64,000 nucleotides of DNA from Pseudoxanthomonas sp. GM95 (lineage in GTDB: Bacteria > Pseudomonadota > Gammaproteobacteria > Xanthomonadales > Xanthomonadaceae): positions 641,315 through 705,314 of the forward strand of contig NZ_FOAX01000003.1 of NCBI RefSeq assembly GCF_900109775.1, in the 5' to 3' direction. Below the pieces are notes generated by a model. It was not told the origin of the DNA. It made no database searches and worked only from the letters and a program-made list of their open reading frames with translations. Below, in pieces: positions 25,914 through 35,639 of this stretch (positions are counted from its first letter, which is position 1; each line of letters opens with the position of its first letter). Made by a program: the position numbers and the translations under genes.

Positions 25914-28900
25914 GGGGTCACCTCGATGGCGCGCGCCTTGGCCTTGCCCTTGCCGGGAAACAGGCTGCGCACGATCACGTAGAACAGCGGAACGAAGAAA
26001 ATGCCCAGCACGGTCGAGGCCAGCGTGCCGCCCAGCACGCCGGTGCCCAGCGAGTGGCGACCGCCGGAGCCGGCGCCGCTGCTGATCACCAGCGGCAGCA
26101 CGCCCAGCATGAACGCCAGCGAGGTCATCAGGATCGGGCGCAGGCGCATGCGCGCGGCGTGCAGGGTGGCCTTGATCAGCGATTCGCCCTTGTCTTCCAG
26201 CTCCTTGGCGAACTCCACGATCAGGATGCCGTTCTTGGCCGCCAGGCCCACGGTCGCCAGCAGGCCGACCTGGAAGTACACGTCGTTTTCCAGCCCGCGC
26301 ACCGTGGTGAACAGCAAGGTGCCCAGCACCCCGATCGGCACGGCCAGCATCACCGAGAACGGGATCGACCAGCTCTCATACAGCGCCGCCAGGCACAGGA
26401 ACACGAACAGCAGCGATACCGCGTACAGCAGCGGCGCCTGCGAGCCGGCCTGTTTTTCCTGGTAGGACAGGCCCGACCACGACGCCCCGTACTGGCCCGG
26501 CAACTGGGCGACCAGCTTGCTGACCTCGTTCATCGCCGCGCCCGAGCTGACGCCGCTGGCGGCCTGGCCGGTGATCTCCATCGAGGCGGTACCGTTGAAG
26601 CGCGACAGCGACGCCGGCGCGTAGCTCCAGCCCGAAGTCGAGAACGCCGAGAACGGCACCATGTCGTTGTTGCTGTTGCGCACCGACCAGCGGTTGATGT
26701 CCTGCGGCAACATGCGTGCGGACGCCTCGCCCTGCACGTAGACCTTCTTGACCCGGCCGCGATCGACGAAGTCGTTGACGTAGGTGCTGCCCATCGCGGT
26801 GGACAGGGTGCTGTTGACGTCGCTCTGCGCCAGGTCCAGCGCACCGGCCTTGGCATCGTCGATCTTGACGTCGAAAGTCGGCGCATCGTCCAGGTTGGAA
26901 TAGCGCACCTGGCTGAGCAGCGGGTCCTGGTTGGCCAGCTGCAGCAGCTGATTCTTGGCCGCGACCAGCGCCTCGTGGCCGGCGCCGCCCACGTCCTGCA
27001 GCTCCAGCGTGAAGCCGCCGCTGCTGCCCAGGCCCTGGATGGACGGCGGCGACACGGCGAAGATCTCCGCGTCGCGGTACTTGGCCATCATCGCCATGGT
27101 GATGCGCGTGCCGATGTCGCTGGCGACGCTGTCGCGCTCGCTCCAGTCCTTGAGCTTGACGAAGCCCATGCCCGAGTTCTGGCCGCTGCCGCCCATGCTG
27201 AAACCGGCCACGGCCATGACCGAGTCGACTTCCGGCTGCTGCTGCACGTAGGCGCTGACTTCCTTGATGACCTTGACCGTTTGCTGCTGGGTCGCGCCCG
27301 AGGGCAGCTTGATCATCACCATCAACATGCCCTGGTCTTCCTCGGGCAGGAACGAGGTCGGCAGGCGCCAGAACAGCACGCCCATCAGCACGAGCGCGAC
27401 CGCATAGCCGGCCATGCCCAGCTTGCGATGGGTGACGATCTTCTCCACGCCGCGGCCGTAGCGGTCGGCGTTGCGATCGAAGAAGCGGTTAAACCAGGCG
27501 AAGAACCGGCCCAGCGGGCCGCGCGGCGTGGTGTGCCCGCCCTGTTCGATCGGCTGCAGCAGGGTCGCGCACAGCGCCGGGGTCAGGGTCATCGCCACCA
27601 GTACCGACAGCACCATCGCCGAGGCGATCGTCACCGAGAACTGGCGGTAGATCGCGCCGGTGGCGCCGCCGAAGAACGCCATCGGCAGGAACACCGCCAC
27701 CAGCACCAGCACGATGCCCACCAATGCGCCGGTGATCTGGCCCATCGATTTGCGCGTGGCCTCGTACGGCGACAGGCCCTCATCGCTCATCAGCCGCTCG
27801 ACGTTCTCCACCACCACGATGGCGTCGTCCACCAGCAGGCCGATCGCCAGCACCATCGCGAACATCGACAGCGTGTTGATCGAGTAACCCAGCAGCGACA
27901 GCACGCCGAAGGTGCCCATCAGCACCACCGGCACCGCGATCGCCGGGATCAGGGTCACGCGCCAGTTCTGCAGGAACAGGTACATGATCGCCACCACCAG
28001 GATGATGGCCTCGATCAGGGTCTTGACCACTTCCTCGATCGAGATCTTCACGAACGGGGTCGTGCTGTAGGCGACGTGGTAGTTCAGACCGCTGGGGAAG
28101 TACGGCTTGAGCTCATCCAGCTTGGCCTGCACCGCCTCGCCCACGTCCATCGCGTTGGCGCCAGAGGCCAGCTCGATGCCCAGGCCCGCGGCGGGCTTGC
28201 CGTTGAACAGGCTGGTGGACGAATAGTCCTCGCTGCCCAGTTCGGTGGTGGCCACGTCCTTGAGCAGGATGCGCGCGCCGCTGGCGTCGGACTTGACCAC
28301 GATGTTGTTGAACTGCTCGACCGTCTTCAGGCGGCTGCGCGCGGTGACCGTGGCGGTCAGCGACTGGCCTTCCACGGCTGGCAGCGCGCCGAGCGAACCG
28401 GCGGTGACGTCGCTGTTCTGCGCGCTGATCGCACTGGTGACGTCCGAGGGCATCAGCGAATAGGTGCGCAGCTTTTCCGGGTTGAGCCAGATGCGCATCG
28501 AGTATTGGGAGCCCATCACCTGGACCTTGCCCACGCCACTGACGCGGCTGAGCGGGTCCTGCAGCGAGGCCACCATGTAGTCGGAGATGTCGGTGCCGTT
28601 CATGCTCCCGTTGTCGGAGGTGAACGCGATCACCTGGAACATGCTGCCCGAGGACTTGGTCACCGTGACGCCGGTGCTCTGTACCGCGTCGGGCAGCAGC
28701 GACTGCGCCTGTTGCAGCTTGTTCTGCACCTGCACCTGGGCGATGTCCGGGTCGGTGCCGCTTTCGAAGGTCAGGGTGACCTGCGCACTGCCCGAGGACG
28801 TGCTGCTGGAGGACATGTACATCAGGTTGTCCAGGCCCGTCATGTTCTGCTCGATGATCTGGGTCACCGAGGCTTCCGTGGTCTCGGCCGAGGCACCGGT

Positions 28901-29047
28901 ATAGGTGGCGCGGATGGACACGCTGGGCGGCGCGATATCGGGGTACTGCTCGATCGGCAGGGAAAACACGGCCAGCGTGCCGGCCAGGGTGATGACGATG
29001 GCGATGACCCAGGCAAAGATGGGCCGGTCGATGAAGAAACGTGACAT
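25910..29047 (-). CDS. RND multidrug efflux pump, inner-membrane transporter (AcrB/MexB/SmeB type)
   Basis: A 1045-aa HAE1-type RND transporter, the full family length. It starts [20 protein letters not shown] and continues with [20 protein letters not shown] and the periplasmic pore loops. TM4 contains the proton-relay Asp pair ([20 protein letters not shown]), and the second half has [20 protein letters not shown] and [20 protein letters not shown]. It exports drugs, dyes or solvents using the proton gradient. The gene follows the adaptor by nine bases and overlaps the channel gene. Confidence 0.96.
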   Translation of the reverse strand: MSRFFIDRPIFAWVIAIVITLAGTLAVFSLPIEQYPDIAPPSVSIRATYTGASAETTEASVTQIIEQNMTGLDNLMYMSSSSTSSGSAQVTLTFESGTDPDIAQVQVQNKLQQAQSLLPDAVQSTGVTVTKSSGSMFQVIAFTSDNGSMNGTDISDYMVASLQDPLSRVSGVGKVQVMGSQYSMRIWLNPEKLRTYSLMPSDVTSAISAQNSDVTAGSLGALPAVEGQSLTATVTARSRLKTVEQFNNIVVKSDASGARILLKDVATTELGSEDYSSTSLFNGKPAAGLGIELASGANAMDVGEAVQAKLDELKPYFPSGLNYHVAYSTTPFVKISIEEVVKTLIEAIILVVAIMYLFLQNWRVTLIPAIAVPVVLMGTFGVLSLLGYSINTLSMFAMVLAIGLLVDDAIVVVENVERLMSDEGLSPYEATRKSMGQITGALVGIVLVLVAVFLPMAFFGGATGAIYRQFSVTIASAMVLSVLVAMTLTPALCATLLQPIEQGGHTTPRGPLGRFFAWFNRFFDRNADRYGRGVEKIVTHRKLGMAGYAVALVLMGVLFWRLPTSFLPEEDQGMLMVMIKLPSGATQQQTVKVIKEVSAYVQQQPEVDSVMAVAGFSMGGSGQNSGMGFVKLKDWSERDSVASDIGTRITMAMMAKYRDAEIFAVSPPSIQGLGSSGGFTLELQDVGGAGHEALVAAKNQLLQLANQDPLLSQVRYSNLDDAPTFDVKIDDAKAGALDLAQSDVNSTLSTAMGSTYVNDFVDRGRVKKVYVQGEASARMLPQDINRWSVRNSNNDMVPFSAFSTSGWSYAPASLSRFNGTASMEITGQAASGVSSGAAMNEVSKLVAQLPGQYGASWSGLSYQEKQAGSQAPLLYAVSLLFVFLCLAALYESWSIPFSVMLAVPIGVLGTLLFTTVRGLENDVYFQVGLLATVGLAAKNGILIVEFAKELEDKGESLIKATLHAARMRLRPILMTSLAFMLGVLPLVISSGAGSGGRHSLGTGVLGGTLASTVLGIFFVPLFYVIVRSLFPGKGKAKARAIEVTP

Positions 29048-29056
29048 GGCGGTGCC

Positions 29057-30283
29057 TTACTCGGCCGTGCGGCTGGCGGCCGCGGTGTGGCCGGCCGGCG
29101 CGGCCTGGTCGTCGTCGGCCGTGGCGGTCTCAGCCGTCGCCGCGGCCTTGACCGCCTGCGCGGTGACCGTCTGTCCGGCGCTGACCTTGCTGCCGCCTTC
29201 CACCACCAGCTGCTCGCCGGCCTTCAGGCCACCGGTGACCACCCACTGGTCCTTCATCGCGCTGCCGGTCTGGACCACGCGCTCGACGATCTTCTTGTCG
29301 GCGCCGACCAGCTTCACCGTGGCCTCGCCCTTGGTGTTGCGGGTCACCGCGGTCTGCGGCACCAGGATGGCGGTGTCGTCGATCGCCATCGGCAGCACGG
29401 CGTTCACGTACATGCCTGGCAGCAGCAGGCCATCGGGATTGGGGATGACCGCGCGCAGGGTGACGTTGCCGGTGCCGGTGTCGACCGAGGTGCCGACGAA
29501 TTCCAGCGTGCCGGTGTGGGCGTAGGTGCTGCCGTCTTCCAGGGTGACGCTGACCTGGGCCTTGCCGTCGACGGACTTGAGCGCGCCGCTGTCCATCTGC
29601 TTGCGTAGTGCCAGCAGCTGCGCGCTGGACTGGCTCACGTCCACGTAGATCGGGTCCAATTGCTGGATCGTGGTCAGCGCGGTGTCCTGGCTGGCGGTGA
29701 CCAGCGCGCCGGGCGTGTAGGTGGAGGTGGCAATGCGGCCGCTGATCGGCGCGGTGATGCGGGTGTAGTCCAGGTTGATCTTCGCCGTCTGCAGGGCGGC
29801 CTTGGCCGCGACCACGGCCGCTTCGTCCTGGCGCAGCGTGGCGATGGCGTCGTCGCCATCCTGCTTGCTCACCGCGTCCAGCTTGACCAGGTTTTCATAG
29901 CGCGCCGCCTTGGGCTTGGCCGAGAGCACCGCGGCTTCGGCCTGCGCCAGGTCGCCCTTGGCGCTGTCGTATGCGGCCTGGTAGGTGGCCGGATCGATCT
30001 GGTAGAGCACCTGGCCCGCTTTGACTTCCTGGCCTTCGGTGAACAGCCGCTTCTGGATCAGGCCACCGATCTGCGGGCGCACGTCCGAGGTCATGTAGGC
30101 CACGGTGCGGCCGGGTAGGGTCTGGTCCATCGCCAGGCGCTGGGTGGACACGGCCTGCACGCTGACCGCGGCCTGCGGCTGTACGGGCGCTTGCGACTTG
30201 GAACACGCGGCCAGGCAGGCGGCCAGCATCAGCGGCAGCACCAGCGGGCGCAGGGCGGGACGAGAAGACAGGGAGGAAGACAT
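29057..30283 (-). CDS. RND efflux periplasmic adaptor lipoprotein (AcrA/MexA/SmeA type)
   Basis: A 408-aa membrane-fusion protein. Signal with lipobox LAACLAAC gives lipidation near residue 26. The lipoyl half-motifs are VRPQIGGLIQKRLFTEGQEV and RITAPISGRIATSTYTPGAL, around a coiled-coil hairpin (AYDSAKGDLAQAEAAVLSAK). The beta-barrel and membrane-proximal domains follow (DGLLLPGMYVNAVLPM). It is the first gene of the efflux operon and is divergent from the sensor kinase gene, so the 148-base gap holds both promoters. The order adaptor, pump, channel with a two-component system opposite is the SmeABC/SmeRS layout. Confidence 0.95.
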   Translation of the reverse strand: MSSSLSSRPALRPLVLPLMLAACLAACSKSQAPVQPQAAVSVQAVSTQRLAMDQTLPGRTVAYMTSDVRPQIGGLIQKRLFTEGQEVKAGQVLYQIDPATYQAAYDSAKGDLAQAEAAVLSAKPKAARYENLVKLDAVSKQDGDDAIATLRQDEAAVVAAKAALQTAKINLDYTRITAPISGRIATSTYTPGALVTASQDTALTTIQQLDPIYVDVSQSSAQLLALRKQMDSGALKSVDGKAQVSVTLEDGSTYAHTGTLEFVGTSVDTGTGNVTLRAVIPNPDGLLLPGMYVNAVLPMAIDDTAILVPQTAVTRNTKGEATVKLVGADKKIVERVVQTGSAMKDQWVVTGGLKAGEQLVVEGGSKVSAGQTVTAQAVKAAATAETATADDDQAAPAGHTAAASRTAE

Positions 30284-30431
30284 GCAGGCGGCACTCAGGT
30301 TTTTTCCAGGCCTGCCACGCTGCGCGCCAAATGTGCAGCAAATATGGAGATTGCCGTGGCGGGGTTGCGTTGCCGGCCGCCGGCGCCACTAATGGCCCGG
30401 TCTTCCCGTCTCCCGGCTGCGCCTGCGTCCC

Positions 30432-31814
30432 ATGAAATTTGGAATCACCGCCAAGTTGTTCTGCGCCGTGCTGGCCGCGTGCGCGGTGGTGCTGGTGGTC
30501 AACGGCGTGGCCACGCGCATCGCCTTCGAGCGCGGCTTCATGGGCTATCTCAACGACCAGGGCACCGGCCGCATGGAGCACCTGCTGCCGCGGCTGCAGG
30601 CCGAATACGCGCGCCACGGCAGCTGGGACTTCGTGCGCGGCAAGCCGGACGTCTGGTTCACCCTGATGCGCCCGAGCGAGGTCGAGATCGGCGACTTCGA
30701 TCTGCGCGCGCCGCCGGTCTCGGACCAGAGCGGCGCGGTGTTCCGCTTCGCCCTGCTGGATGCGGACGGCAAGCGCGTGATCGGCAATCCCAATGTCGAT
30801 GCCGATGCGGTGCGGCGCGCGATCCTCGTGCAGGGCCGCACCGTGGGCTGGATGGCGATGGTGCCGTTCCAGCGCGTGCTGGCCGCCAACGAGCAGCGCT
30901 TCATCGAACAGCAGCAGCGCCGCTGGTGGATGATCGGCATCGCCTCGGTGCTGGTGGCCGCCACGCTGGCCTGGTTGCTGTCGCGCGCGCTGTTGCGCCG
31001 GGTGCGCGGGCTGGCGTCTGCCACGCATCGGCTCGCAGCCGGCGACTACACCACGCGCATCGCCCCGGGCAGCGATGACGAAGTCGGACGGCTGGCGCAG
31101 GACTTCAACCGCATGGCCGATGCGCTGGAACACACCGAGCAGAATCGGCGCGCCTTCATGGCTGACATCTCGCACGAGCTGCGCACGCCGCTGGCGGTAC
31201 TGCGCGCGGAACTGGAGGCGATCCAGGACGGCATCCGGCCGATGACCTGGACCACGCTGTCGCCGCTGCAGGGCGAAGTGCAGCAGCTGGGCAAGCTGAT
31301 CGATGACCTGCACGACCTGGCGCTGACCCAGTCTGGTGCGCTGGCCTACCGCCGTGCCACGCTGGACCTGGGCGCGGTGTTGCAGGCCACGCTGGACGGC
31401 ATGCGCGGGCGCTTCGCCGATGCGGGGCTGAACCTGATGGCGCCGCATTCGGCAGCAGCGCTGATGGTGCTGGGCGATGAGCGCCGCCTGCAGCAGCTGT
31501 TCGCCAACCTGCTGGAAAACGCGCTGCGCTACACCGACGCCGGCGGCGTGGTCGCCGTCCAGGCGCAGGCGGTCGATGGCCAGGCGCGGATCGTGATCGA
31601 GGACAGCGCGCCGGGCGTGGAGCCGGACAAACGCGCGCGGTTGTTCGAACGCTTCTACCGCGTGGATGCCTCGCGCAACCGCGCCAGCGGCGGCAGCGGC
31701 CTGGGCCTGGCGATCTGCCACAACATCGTGCTCGCCCACGACGGCGCCATCGCCACCGAGGCGTCCGCGCTGGGCGGCTTGCGCCTCGTGCTGACCCTGC
31801 CGCTGCAGGCATGA
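30432..31814 (+). CDS. Sensor histidine kinase (BaeS-like)
   Basis: A 460-aa membrane histidine kinase. TM1 is LFCAVLAACAVVLVVNGVAT, followed by a periplasmic sensor domain of about 145 residues (ERGFMGYLNDQGTGRMEHLL is like BaeS), then TM2 (WWMIGIASVLVAATLAWLLS) and a HAMP domain. The H-box is AFMADISHELRTPLAVLRAE with phosphorylated His248. The N, G1 and G2 boxes are LLENALRYTDAGG, VIEDSAPGVEPDKR and GGSGLGLAI. It overlaps the response regulator gene by four bases and faces the RND operon. BaeS proteins sense envelope stress and induce RND pumps. Confidence 0.94.
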   Translation: MKFGITAKLFCAVLAACAVVLVVNGVATRIAFERGFMGYLNDQGTGRMEHLLPRLQAEYARHGSWDFVRGKPDVWFTLMRPSEVEIGDFDLRAPPVSDQSGAVFRFALLDADGKRVIGNPNVDADAVRRAILVQGRTVGWMAMVPFQRVLAANEQRFIEQQQRRWWMIGIASVLVAATLAWLLSRALLRRVRGLASATHRLAAGDYTTRIAPGSDDEVGRLAQDFNRMADALEHTEQNRRAFMADISHELRTPLAVLRAELEAIQDGIRPMTWTTLSPLQGEVQQLGKLIDDLHDLALTQSGALAYRRATLDLGAVLQATLDGMRGRFADAGLNLMAPHSAAALMVLGDERRLQQLFANLLENALRYTDAGGVVAVQAQAVDGQARIVIEDSAPGVEPDKRARLFERFYRVDASRNRASGGSGLGLAICHNIVLAHDGAIATEASALGGLRLVLTLPLQA

Positions 31815-32500
31815 ACGCGCCCACTGACAATGCCGGCACCGTGCTGGTGGTCGAGGACGAACCGCGCCTGGCCGCGGTGCTGCGCGACTACCTGCATGCG
31901 GCCGGTTATCGCAGCGACTGGATCGCCGATGGCGCGCAGGTGATAGACGCCTTCAACGCCCAGCGCCCGGACCTGGTGCTGCTGGACGTCATGTTGCCGG
32001 GTCGCGATGGCGTGGACCTGTGTCGTGCGATCCGCGCGGCCAGCGACGTGCCGGTGATCATGGTCACCGCGCGGGTGGAAGAGATCGACCGCCTGCTCGG
32101 CCTGGAAGTCGGCGCCGACGACTACATCTGCAAGCCCTTCAGCCCGAAGGAAGTCATCGCCCGCGTGGGCGCGGTGCTGCGCCGGACGCGTCATGGCCAA
32201 CCCGATCCGCCGGTGGCCGGCCTGGCCATCGACGCGCACGGCGGCCGCGCGTTGCTGCATGGCCAGGCGCTGGACCTGACGGCGGTGGAGTTCCGCCTGC
32301 TGCGCACGCTGCTGGGGAGTCCGGGGCGGATCTGGTCGCGCGAGCAGCTGCTGGACCATCTCTACGCCGACCATCGCATCGTCACCGACCGCACCGTCGA
32401 CAGCCACGTGCGCAACCTGCGTCGCAAGCTGCACGAAGCCGGCCTGGCCGACGACCCGATCCGCTCGATCTACGGCATGGGCTACCGCCTGGAAACCTGA
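31811..32500 (+). CDS. Response regulator, OmpR family (BaeR-like)
   Basis: A 229-aa OmpR/PhoB-type response regulator. The receiver domain has VLVVEDEPRLAAVLRDYLHA, the phosphoacceptor Asp59 in LVLLDVMLPGRDGVDLC, and the conserved Lys in DDYICKPFSPKE. The C-terminal winged helix includes LTAVEFRLLRTLLGSPGRIW and TDRTVDSHVRNLRRKL. It is coupled to the kinase by ATGA and is the likely activator of the divergent efflux operon. The 148-base gap between them contains A/T-rich segments (near 30330-30350) where it could bind. Confidence 0.95.
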   Translation: MNAPTDNAGTVLVVEDEPRLAAVLRDYLHAAGYRSDWIADGAQVIDAFNAQRPDLVLLDVMLPGRDGVDLCRAIRAASDVPVIMVTARVEEIDRLLGLEVGADDYICKPFSPKEVIARVGAVLRRTRHGQPDPPVAGLAIDAHGGRALLHGQALDLTAVEFRLLRTLLGSPGRIWSREQLLDHLYADHRIVTDRTVDSHVRNLRRKLHEAGLADDPIRSIYGMGYRLET

Positions 32501-32560
32501 GCGCTCGCTTTCGGCGGCGTGCGCGTGCGACGCTGCGGTGTCCTTTCTTGCGCGCCCTCC

Positions 32561-33895
32561 ATGTCCGCACCCACGCCGACCAAACCCTTGCAGGGCGACG
32601 CCGCCCTGATCCGCGCCGTCGGCGCCTTCGCCCTGACCGCAGCGGTGATCAACATCATCGTCGGCGGCGGCATCTTCCGCATGCCGGCCACGCTGTCGCT
32701 GCAGATGGGCGCGGCTGCGCCTTTGGCGCTGCTGGCCGGCGCGCTGGCGATCATCCCGGTGACGCTGTGCTTTGCCGCCATCGGCAGCCGCGCCAGCGCG
32801 ACCGGCGGGCCGTACACCTATGTTGGCACCGCGTTCGGGCCGTTCGCCGGTTTCATCGCCGGCGCACTGATGTGGATCGGCAATGTCGCGTCCAGCGCGG
32901 GCGTGGCCGCGGCCTTCGCCACCCAGGTCGCCAACCTGGTGCCTTCGCTGGGCACGCCGACGGCGCGCATCGCGCTGATCACCGCCCTGTACGCGGTGCT
33001 GTTTGCGCTCAACGCCTTCGGCGTGAAGCTGGGCGCGCGCGCGATCGCGGTGCTGGCCACGGTCAAGCTGACGCCCCTGTTTATCCTGGTGGCGTGCGGG
33101 ATCTGGTTTGTGGACTGGAGCCAGGTCAGCTTCCTGCCGGGCGAAGTGCCGTCGTGGAGCGCGCTGGGCATGTCGATGGTGCTGGTGATCTTCGCCTACT
33201 CGGGCGTGGAGACCGCGCTGATTCCTTCTGGCGAAGTGCGCGATCCCTCGCGCAACGTGCCGCGCGCCACGCTGGTGGCGATCCTGCTGGTGGTGGCGCT
33301 GTACTTGGGCCTGCAGATCGTCGGCCAGGGCCTGCTGGGCCCGATGCTGGCCAAGAGCGGCGTGCCGCTGGCCGACACCGCCGCCGCGTTGTGGGCGCCG
33401 GCGCGCGTGCTGCTGCTGATCACCGCGTGCGTGTCGATGGCTGGCTTCGTGCTGGGCAACCTGCTGGCATCCTCGCGCTCGCTGTTCGCGCTGGGCCGCG
33501 ATGGCTTTCTGCCGTCGGCCTTCGCCAAGGTCAGCCCGCGCTATCGCGTGCCGCTGCTGGCGCTGGTGGTGCACGCGCTGCTGGCGTGGATGCTGGCGCT
33601 GGGCGGCAGCTTCGATGCGCTGGCGCTGGTGTCCGGCGGCTCCAACTGCCTGGTCTACCTGCTGGTCTCCATCGCCGCCTGGCAGGCCCAGCGCCTGGAC
33701 CTGCGCGAGCGCGGTGAGCCTTTCTTGCTGTGGGGCGGCCCGCTGATCCCGCTGCTGGCCGTGGCCGCGATGGTCGCCATCGTCACCACCCTGACCTCGA
33801 AGGAATGGCACGCCATCGGCGTCGCCCTGATTGCGTTGGTGCTGATCTACGGCGTGCTGCGCATGACTGGGCGCAAGGTGCGCGTGGGCGACTGA
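32561..33895 (+). CDS. APC family amino acid permease
   Basis: A 444-aa amino acid-polyamine-organocation transporter with about twelve helices. The start chosen is ATG 32561 (MSAPTPTKPLQGDAALIRAV); a frame extension upstream lacks a signal. TM1 contains the unwound IIVGGGIFRMPATL motif, followed by RASATGGPYTYVGTAFGPFA and, in TM6-7, SMVLVIFAYSGVETALIPSG with the EVRDPSRNVPRA signature. It imports an unidentified amino acid or amine. It follows the response regulator by 60 bases in the same direction but is not obviously part of that operon. Confidence 0.92.
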   Translation: MSAPTPTKPLQGDAALIRAVGAFALTAAVINIIVGGGIFRMPATLSLQMGAAAPLALLAGALAIIPVTLCFAAIGSRASATGGPYTYVGTAFGPFAGFIAGALMWIGNVASSAGVAAAFATQVANLVPSLGTPTARIALITALYAVLFALNAFGVKLGARAIAVLATVKLTPLFILVACGIWFVDWSQVSFLPGEVPSWSALGMSMVLVIFAYSGVETALIPSGEVRDPSRNVPRATLVAILLVVALYLGLQIVGQGLLGPMLAKSGVPLADTAAALWAPARVLLLITACVSMAGFVLGNLLASSRSLFALGRDGFLPSAFAKVSPRYRVPLLALVVHALLAWMLALGGSFDALALVSGGSNCLVYLLVSIAAWQAQRLDLRERGEPFLLWGGPLIPLLAVAAMVAIVTTLTSKEWHAIGVALIALVLIYGVLRMTGRKVRVGD

Positions 33896-33926
33896 CGCAC
33901 CACGCCAGCCGCTGCAAGCGGCGTCC

Positions 33927-34520
33927 TTACGGAGCGTCGCTGTTGCGCTTCCTGAACTGCGCGGCCTTATGCCGGTTGCCGCACTGGGCCATGCTGCACC
34001 AGCGGCGCTTGTGCGACTTGGTGCGGTCGTAGAACCAGAGGATGCAGTCGGGGTGTTCGCACTGTTTGACGAGCGCGAAATCCCCCTCCACCAGTAGCGA
34101 GGCCACGGACTCGGCGACCGGGCCAAGCCGCGCCTCAGCGTCGTCATTTGCCGCCCGTCGTTGCAGCACGAAGTGGCCATCCACGTCGCGCGCCAAATGC
34201 GGCGTACTGCGGTAGGCATGCAGGTGCTGATTGAGTGCATCCAGTTGCACGGGCTCGCCCGCCTTGCGGCTGGCGACCAGCCCGCGCGCCAGCGCCCGCA
34301 ATGCCTTGGCTTGCGCCAGCAGCGTCTCGGGCGTGCCGACGCCCGAGTCCGCGCCATCCAGCCCCAATCGCGCCATCCAGGCTGCCACGTCTTCGCCCGT
34401 GCGCCAGAGATCGACGTCCTCCCCGTTGCTGCGGACCTGGGTGTTGAGCAGATCCATGGCCAGGTGATCGCCGATCAGGGGCGGCTCGCCGGGATGGGGC
34501 GCGGCTCGGTCCGTTGCCAT
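33927..34520 (-). CDS. CGNR zinc finger / ABATE domain protein
   Basis: A 197-aa protein of the stress-linked ABATE-CGNR family. The N-terminal ABATE region starts IGDHLAMDLLNTQVRSNGED and the C-terminal zinc finger is CEHPDCILWFYDRTKSHKRR then WCSMAQCGNRHKAAQFRKR, with the CGNR signature and four metal-binding Cys. These proteins are believed to be DNA-binding regulators. The gene is divergent from an exported alpha/beta hydrolase, and two copies of a 35-bp inverted repeat fill the gap, starting three bases upstream of its ATG, which suggests it represses both genes. Confidence 0.92.
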   Translation of the reverse strand: MATDRAAPHPGEPPLIGDHLAMDLLNTQVRSNGEDVDLWRTGEDVAAWMARLGLDGADSGVGTPETLLAQAKALRALARGLVASRKAGEPVQLDALNQHLHAYRSTPHLARDVDGHFVLQRRAANDDAEARLGPVAESVASLLVEGDFALVKQCEHPDCILWFYDRTKSHKRRWCSMAQCGNRHKAAQFRKRNSDAP

Positions 34521-34522
34521 CG

Positions 34523-34614
34523 AAGTAACCTCTTAATTGATGTTTGACAGGTTATCACGGGCATGCCTAAACTGGGATCAAGTAACCTGTGAAATGATAT
34601 TTATCAGGTTACTT
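34523..34614. promoter_or_regulatory. Twin 35-bp operator between CGNR and hydrolase genes
   Basis: Copy 2 (34580-34614) is an inverted repeat AAGTAACCTG-N15-CAGGTTACTT with perfect 10-bp arms. Copy 1 (34523-34557) has the same arms with three changed bases (AAGTAACCTC and CAGGTTATCA) and a related centre (TGATGTTT against TGATATTT). The two are 57 bases apart. Copy 1 touches the CGNR start codon; copy 2 ends 25 bases before the hydrolase ATG. Confidence 0.8.
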
Positions 34615-34639
34615 TTAGCCCGTTGACGGAGGATTTCCC

Positions 34640-35575
34640 ATGAACATCAAGCACACGCTCGCCGCAACCGCCTTGCTGGGCAGCGCCTTCCAGGCTGCTG
34701 CGTTCGACGCTGCCCCCCAGGTCCACCACGACACCATCGAGATCCAGGGCGTGCGCGTCTTCTATCGCGAGGCCGGCCCTGCAGATGCGCCCACCGTCTT
34801 GCTGCTGCACGGCTTCGGCGCCTCGTCCTACATGTTCCGCAACCTGATCCCCGTGCTGGCGCAGCGCTACCACGTCGTCGCGCCGGACCTGCCGGGCTTC
34901 GGCCAGACCGAGGTCGCGGCCGGGACGCACTTCGACTACACCTTTGATCGGCTGACCTCGGTCATCGATGCCTTTACCGTCGCCAAGGGCATCGACCGCT
35001 ATGCGATGTACGTCTTCGACTACGGCGCGCCGGTGGGCTGGCGGCTGGCGGTGAAGCATCCGGAAAAAATCACCGCGATCGTCAGCCAGAACGGCAATGC
35101 CTACGAGGCGGGCCTGAGCGCGGGCTGGGCCGACGCGCGTAAGGCCTGGGCGCATCCGACCGCCGAGAATCGCGAGGCGCTGCGCCACTTCAATTCGCCC
35201 GAGATGATCCAGTGGCAGTACCAGGAAGGGGTCAAGGATCCTTCGCTGATCGCGCCGGAACCCTACCAGCTGGCCTCGGCAGCGATCGCCCGCATCGGCG
35301 AGACGCCGCAGATCGACCTGCTCGCCAATTACGGCGAGAACATCAAGCAGTACCCGCAGCTACATGCGTACTTCCGCCAATACCAGCCACCGTTGCTGGC
35401 GATCTGGGGTGAGCACGATCCGTTCTTCGTGCCCGCAGGCGCGGAAGCGTTCAAGGGCGATCTGCCGAAGGCGGACGTGCAGTTCGTGGACACGGGGCAC
35501 TTCGCGATCGAAACGCATGGGGATGCCATCGCCAAAGCGATGCTGGAATTCCTGGATCGCAACCTCAAGCGCTGA
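34640..35575 (+). CDS. Exported alpha/beta hydrolase, epoxide hydrolase / dehalogenase-like
   Basis: A 311-aa protein with a signal peptide (MNIKHTLAATALLGSAFQAA). The hydrolase fold shows LLLHGFGASSYMFRNLIP (oxyanion), PDLPGFGQTE, and an elbow YVFDYGAPVGW with Asp127 as nucleophile instead of Ser. His287 is in VDTGHFAIETHG, and IWGEHDPFF carries the third residue. An Asp nucleophile places it with epoxide hydrolases and haloalkane dehalogenases. Location is periplasmic or beyond. It is divergent from the CGNR regulator and has GGAGG upstream. Probably it detoxifies a reactive compound and is induced through the twin operator. Confidence 0.9.
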   Translation: MNIKHTLAATALLGSAFQAAAFDAAPQVHHDTIEIQGVRVFYREAGPADAPTVLLLHGFGASSYMFRNLIPVLAQRYHVVAPDLPGFGQTEVAAGTHFDYTFDRLTSVIDAFTVAKGIDRYAMYVFDYGAPVGWRLAVKHPEKITAIVSQNGNAYEAGLSAGWADARKAWAHPTAENREALRHFNSPEMIQWQYQEGVKDPSLIAPEPYQLASAAIARIGETPQIDLLANYGENIKQYPQLHAYFRQYQPPLLAIWGEHDPFFVPAGAEAFKGDLPKADVQFVDTGHFAIETHGDAIAKAMLEFLDRNLKR

Positions 35576-35639
35576 CCGCTGCCGCCGCCGTGTCATTGCA
35601 CATGGCGGCGCGCTTCTACGCGCTCAAACGATGTGCTGC

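Noticed and set aside
25832..29044. A 1070-codon open frame on the plus strand opposite the RND pump
   Set aside because: It is a high-GC antisense shadow rich in His, Arg and Gln, with no domain; the minus-strand pump gene is unmistakable.
30284..30431. Possible BaeR box between the efflux operon and the kinase
   Set aside because: A/T-rich segments are present but no convincing direct repeat could be defined by eye.
31655..34357. A 900-codon open frame on the minus strand across the kinase, regulator and permease genes
   Set aside because: Same type of shadow; it crosses three well-supported genes and shows no recognisable protein features.
35583..35610. GC-rich hairpin after the exported hydrolase gene
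   Set aside because: A stem of about ten pairs with one wobble but no T-run; not safe to call a terminator.
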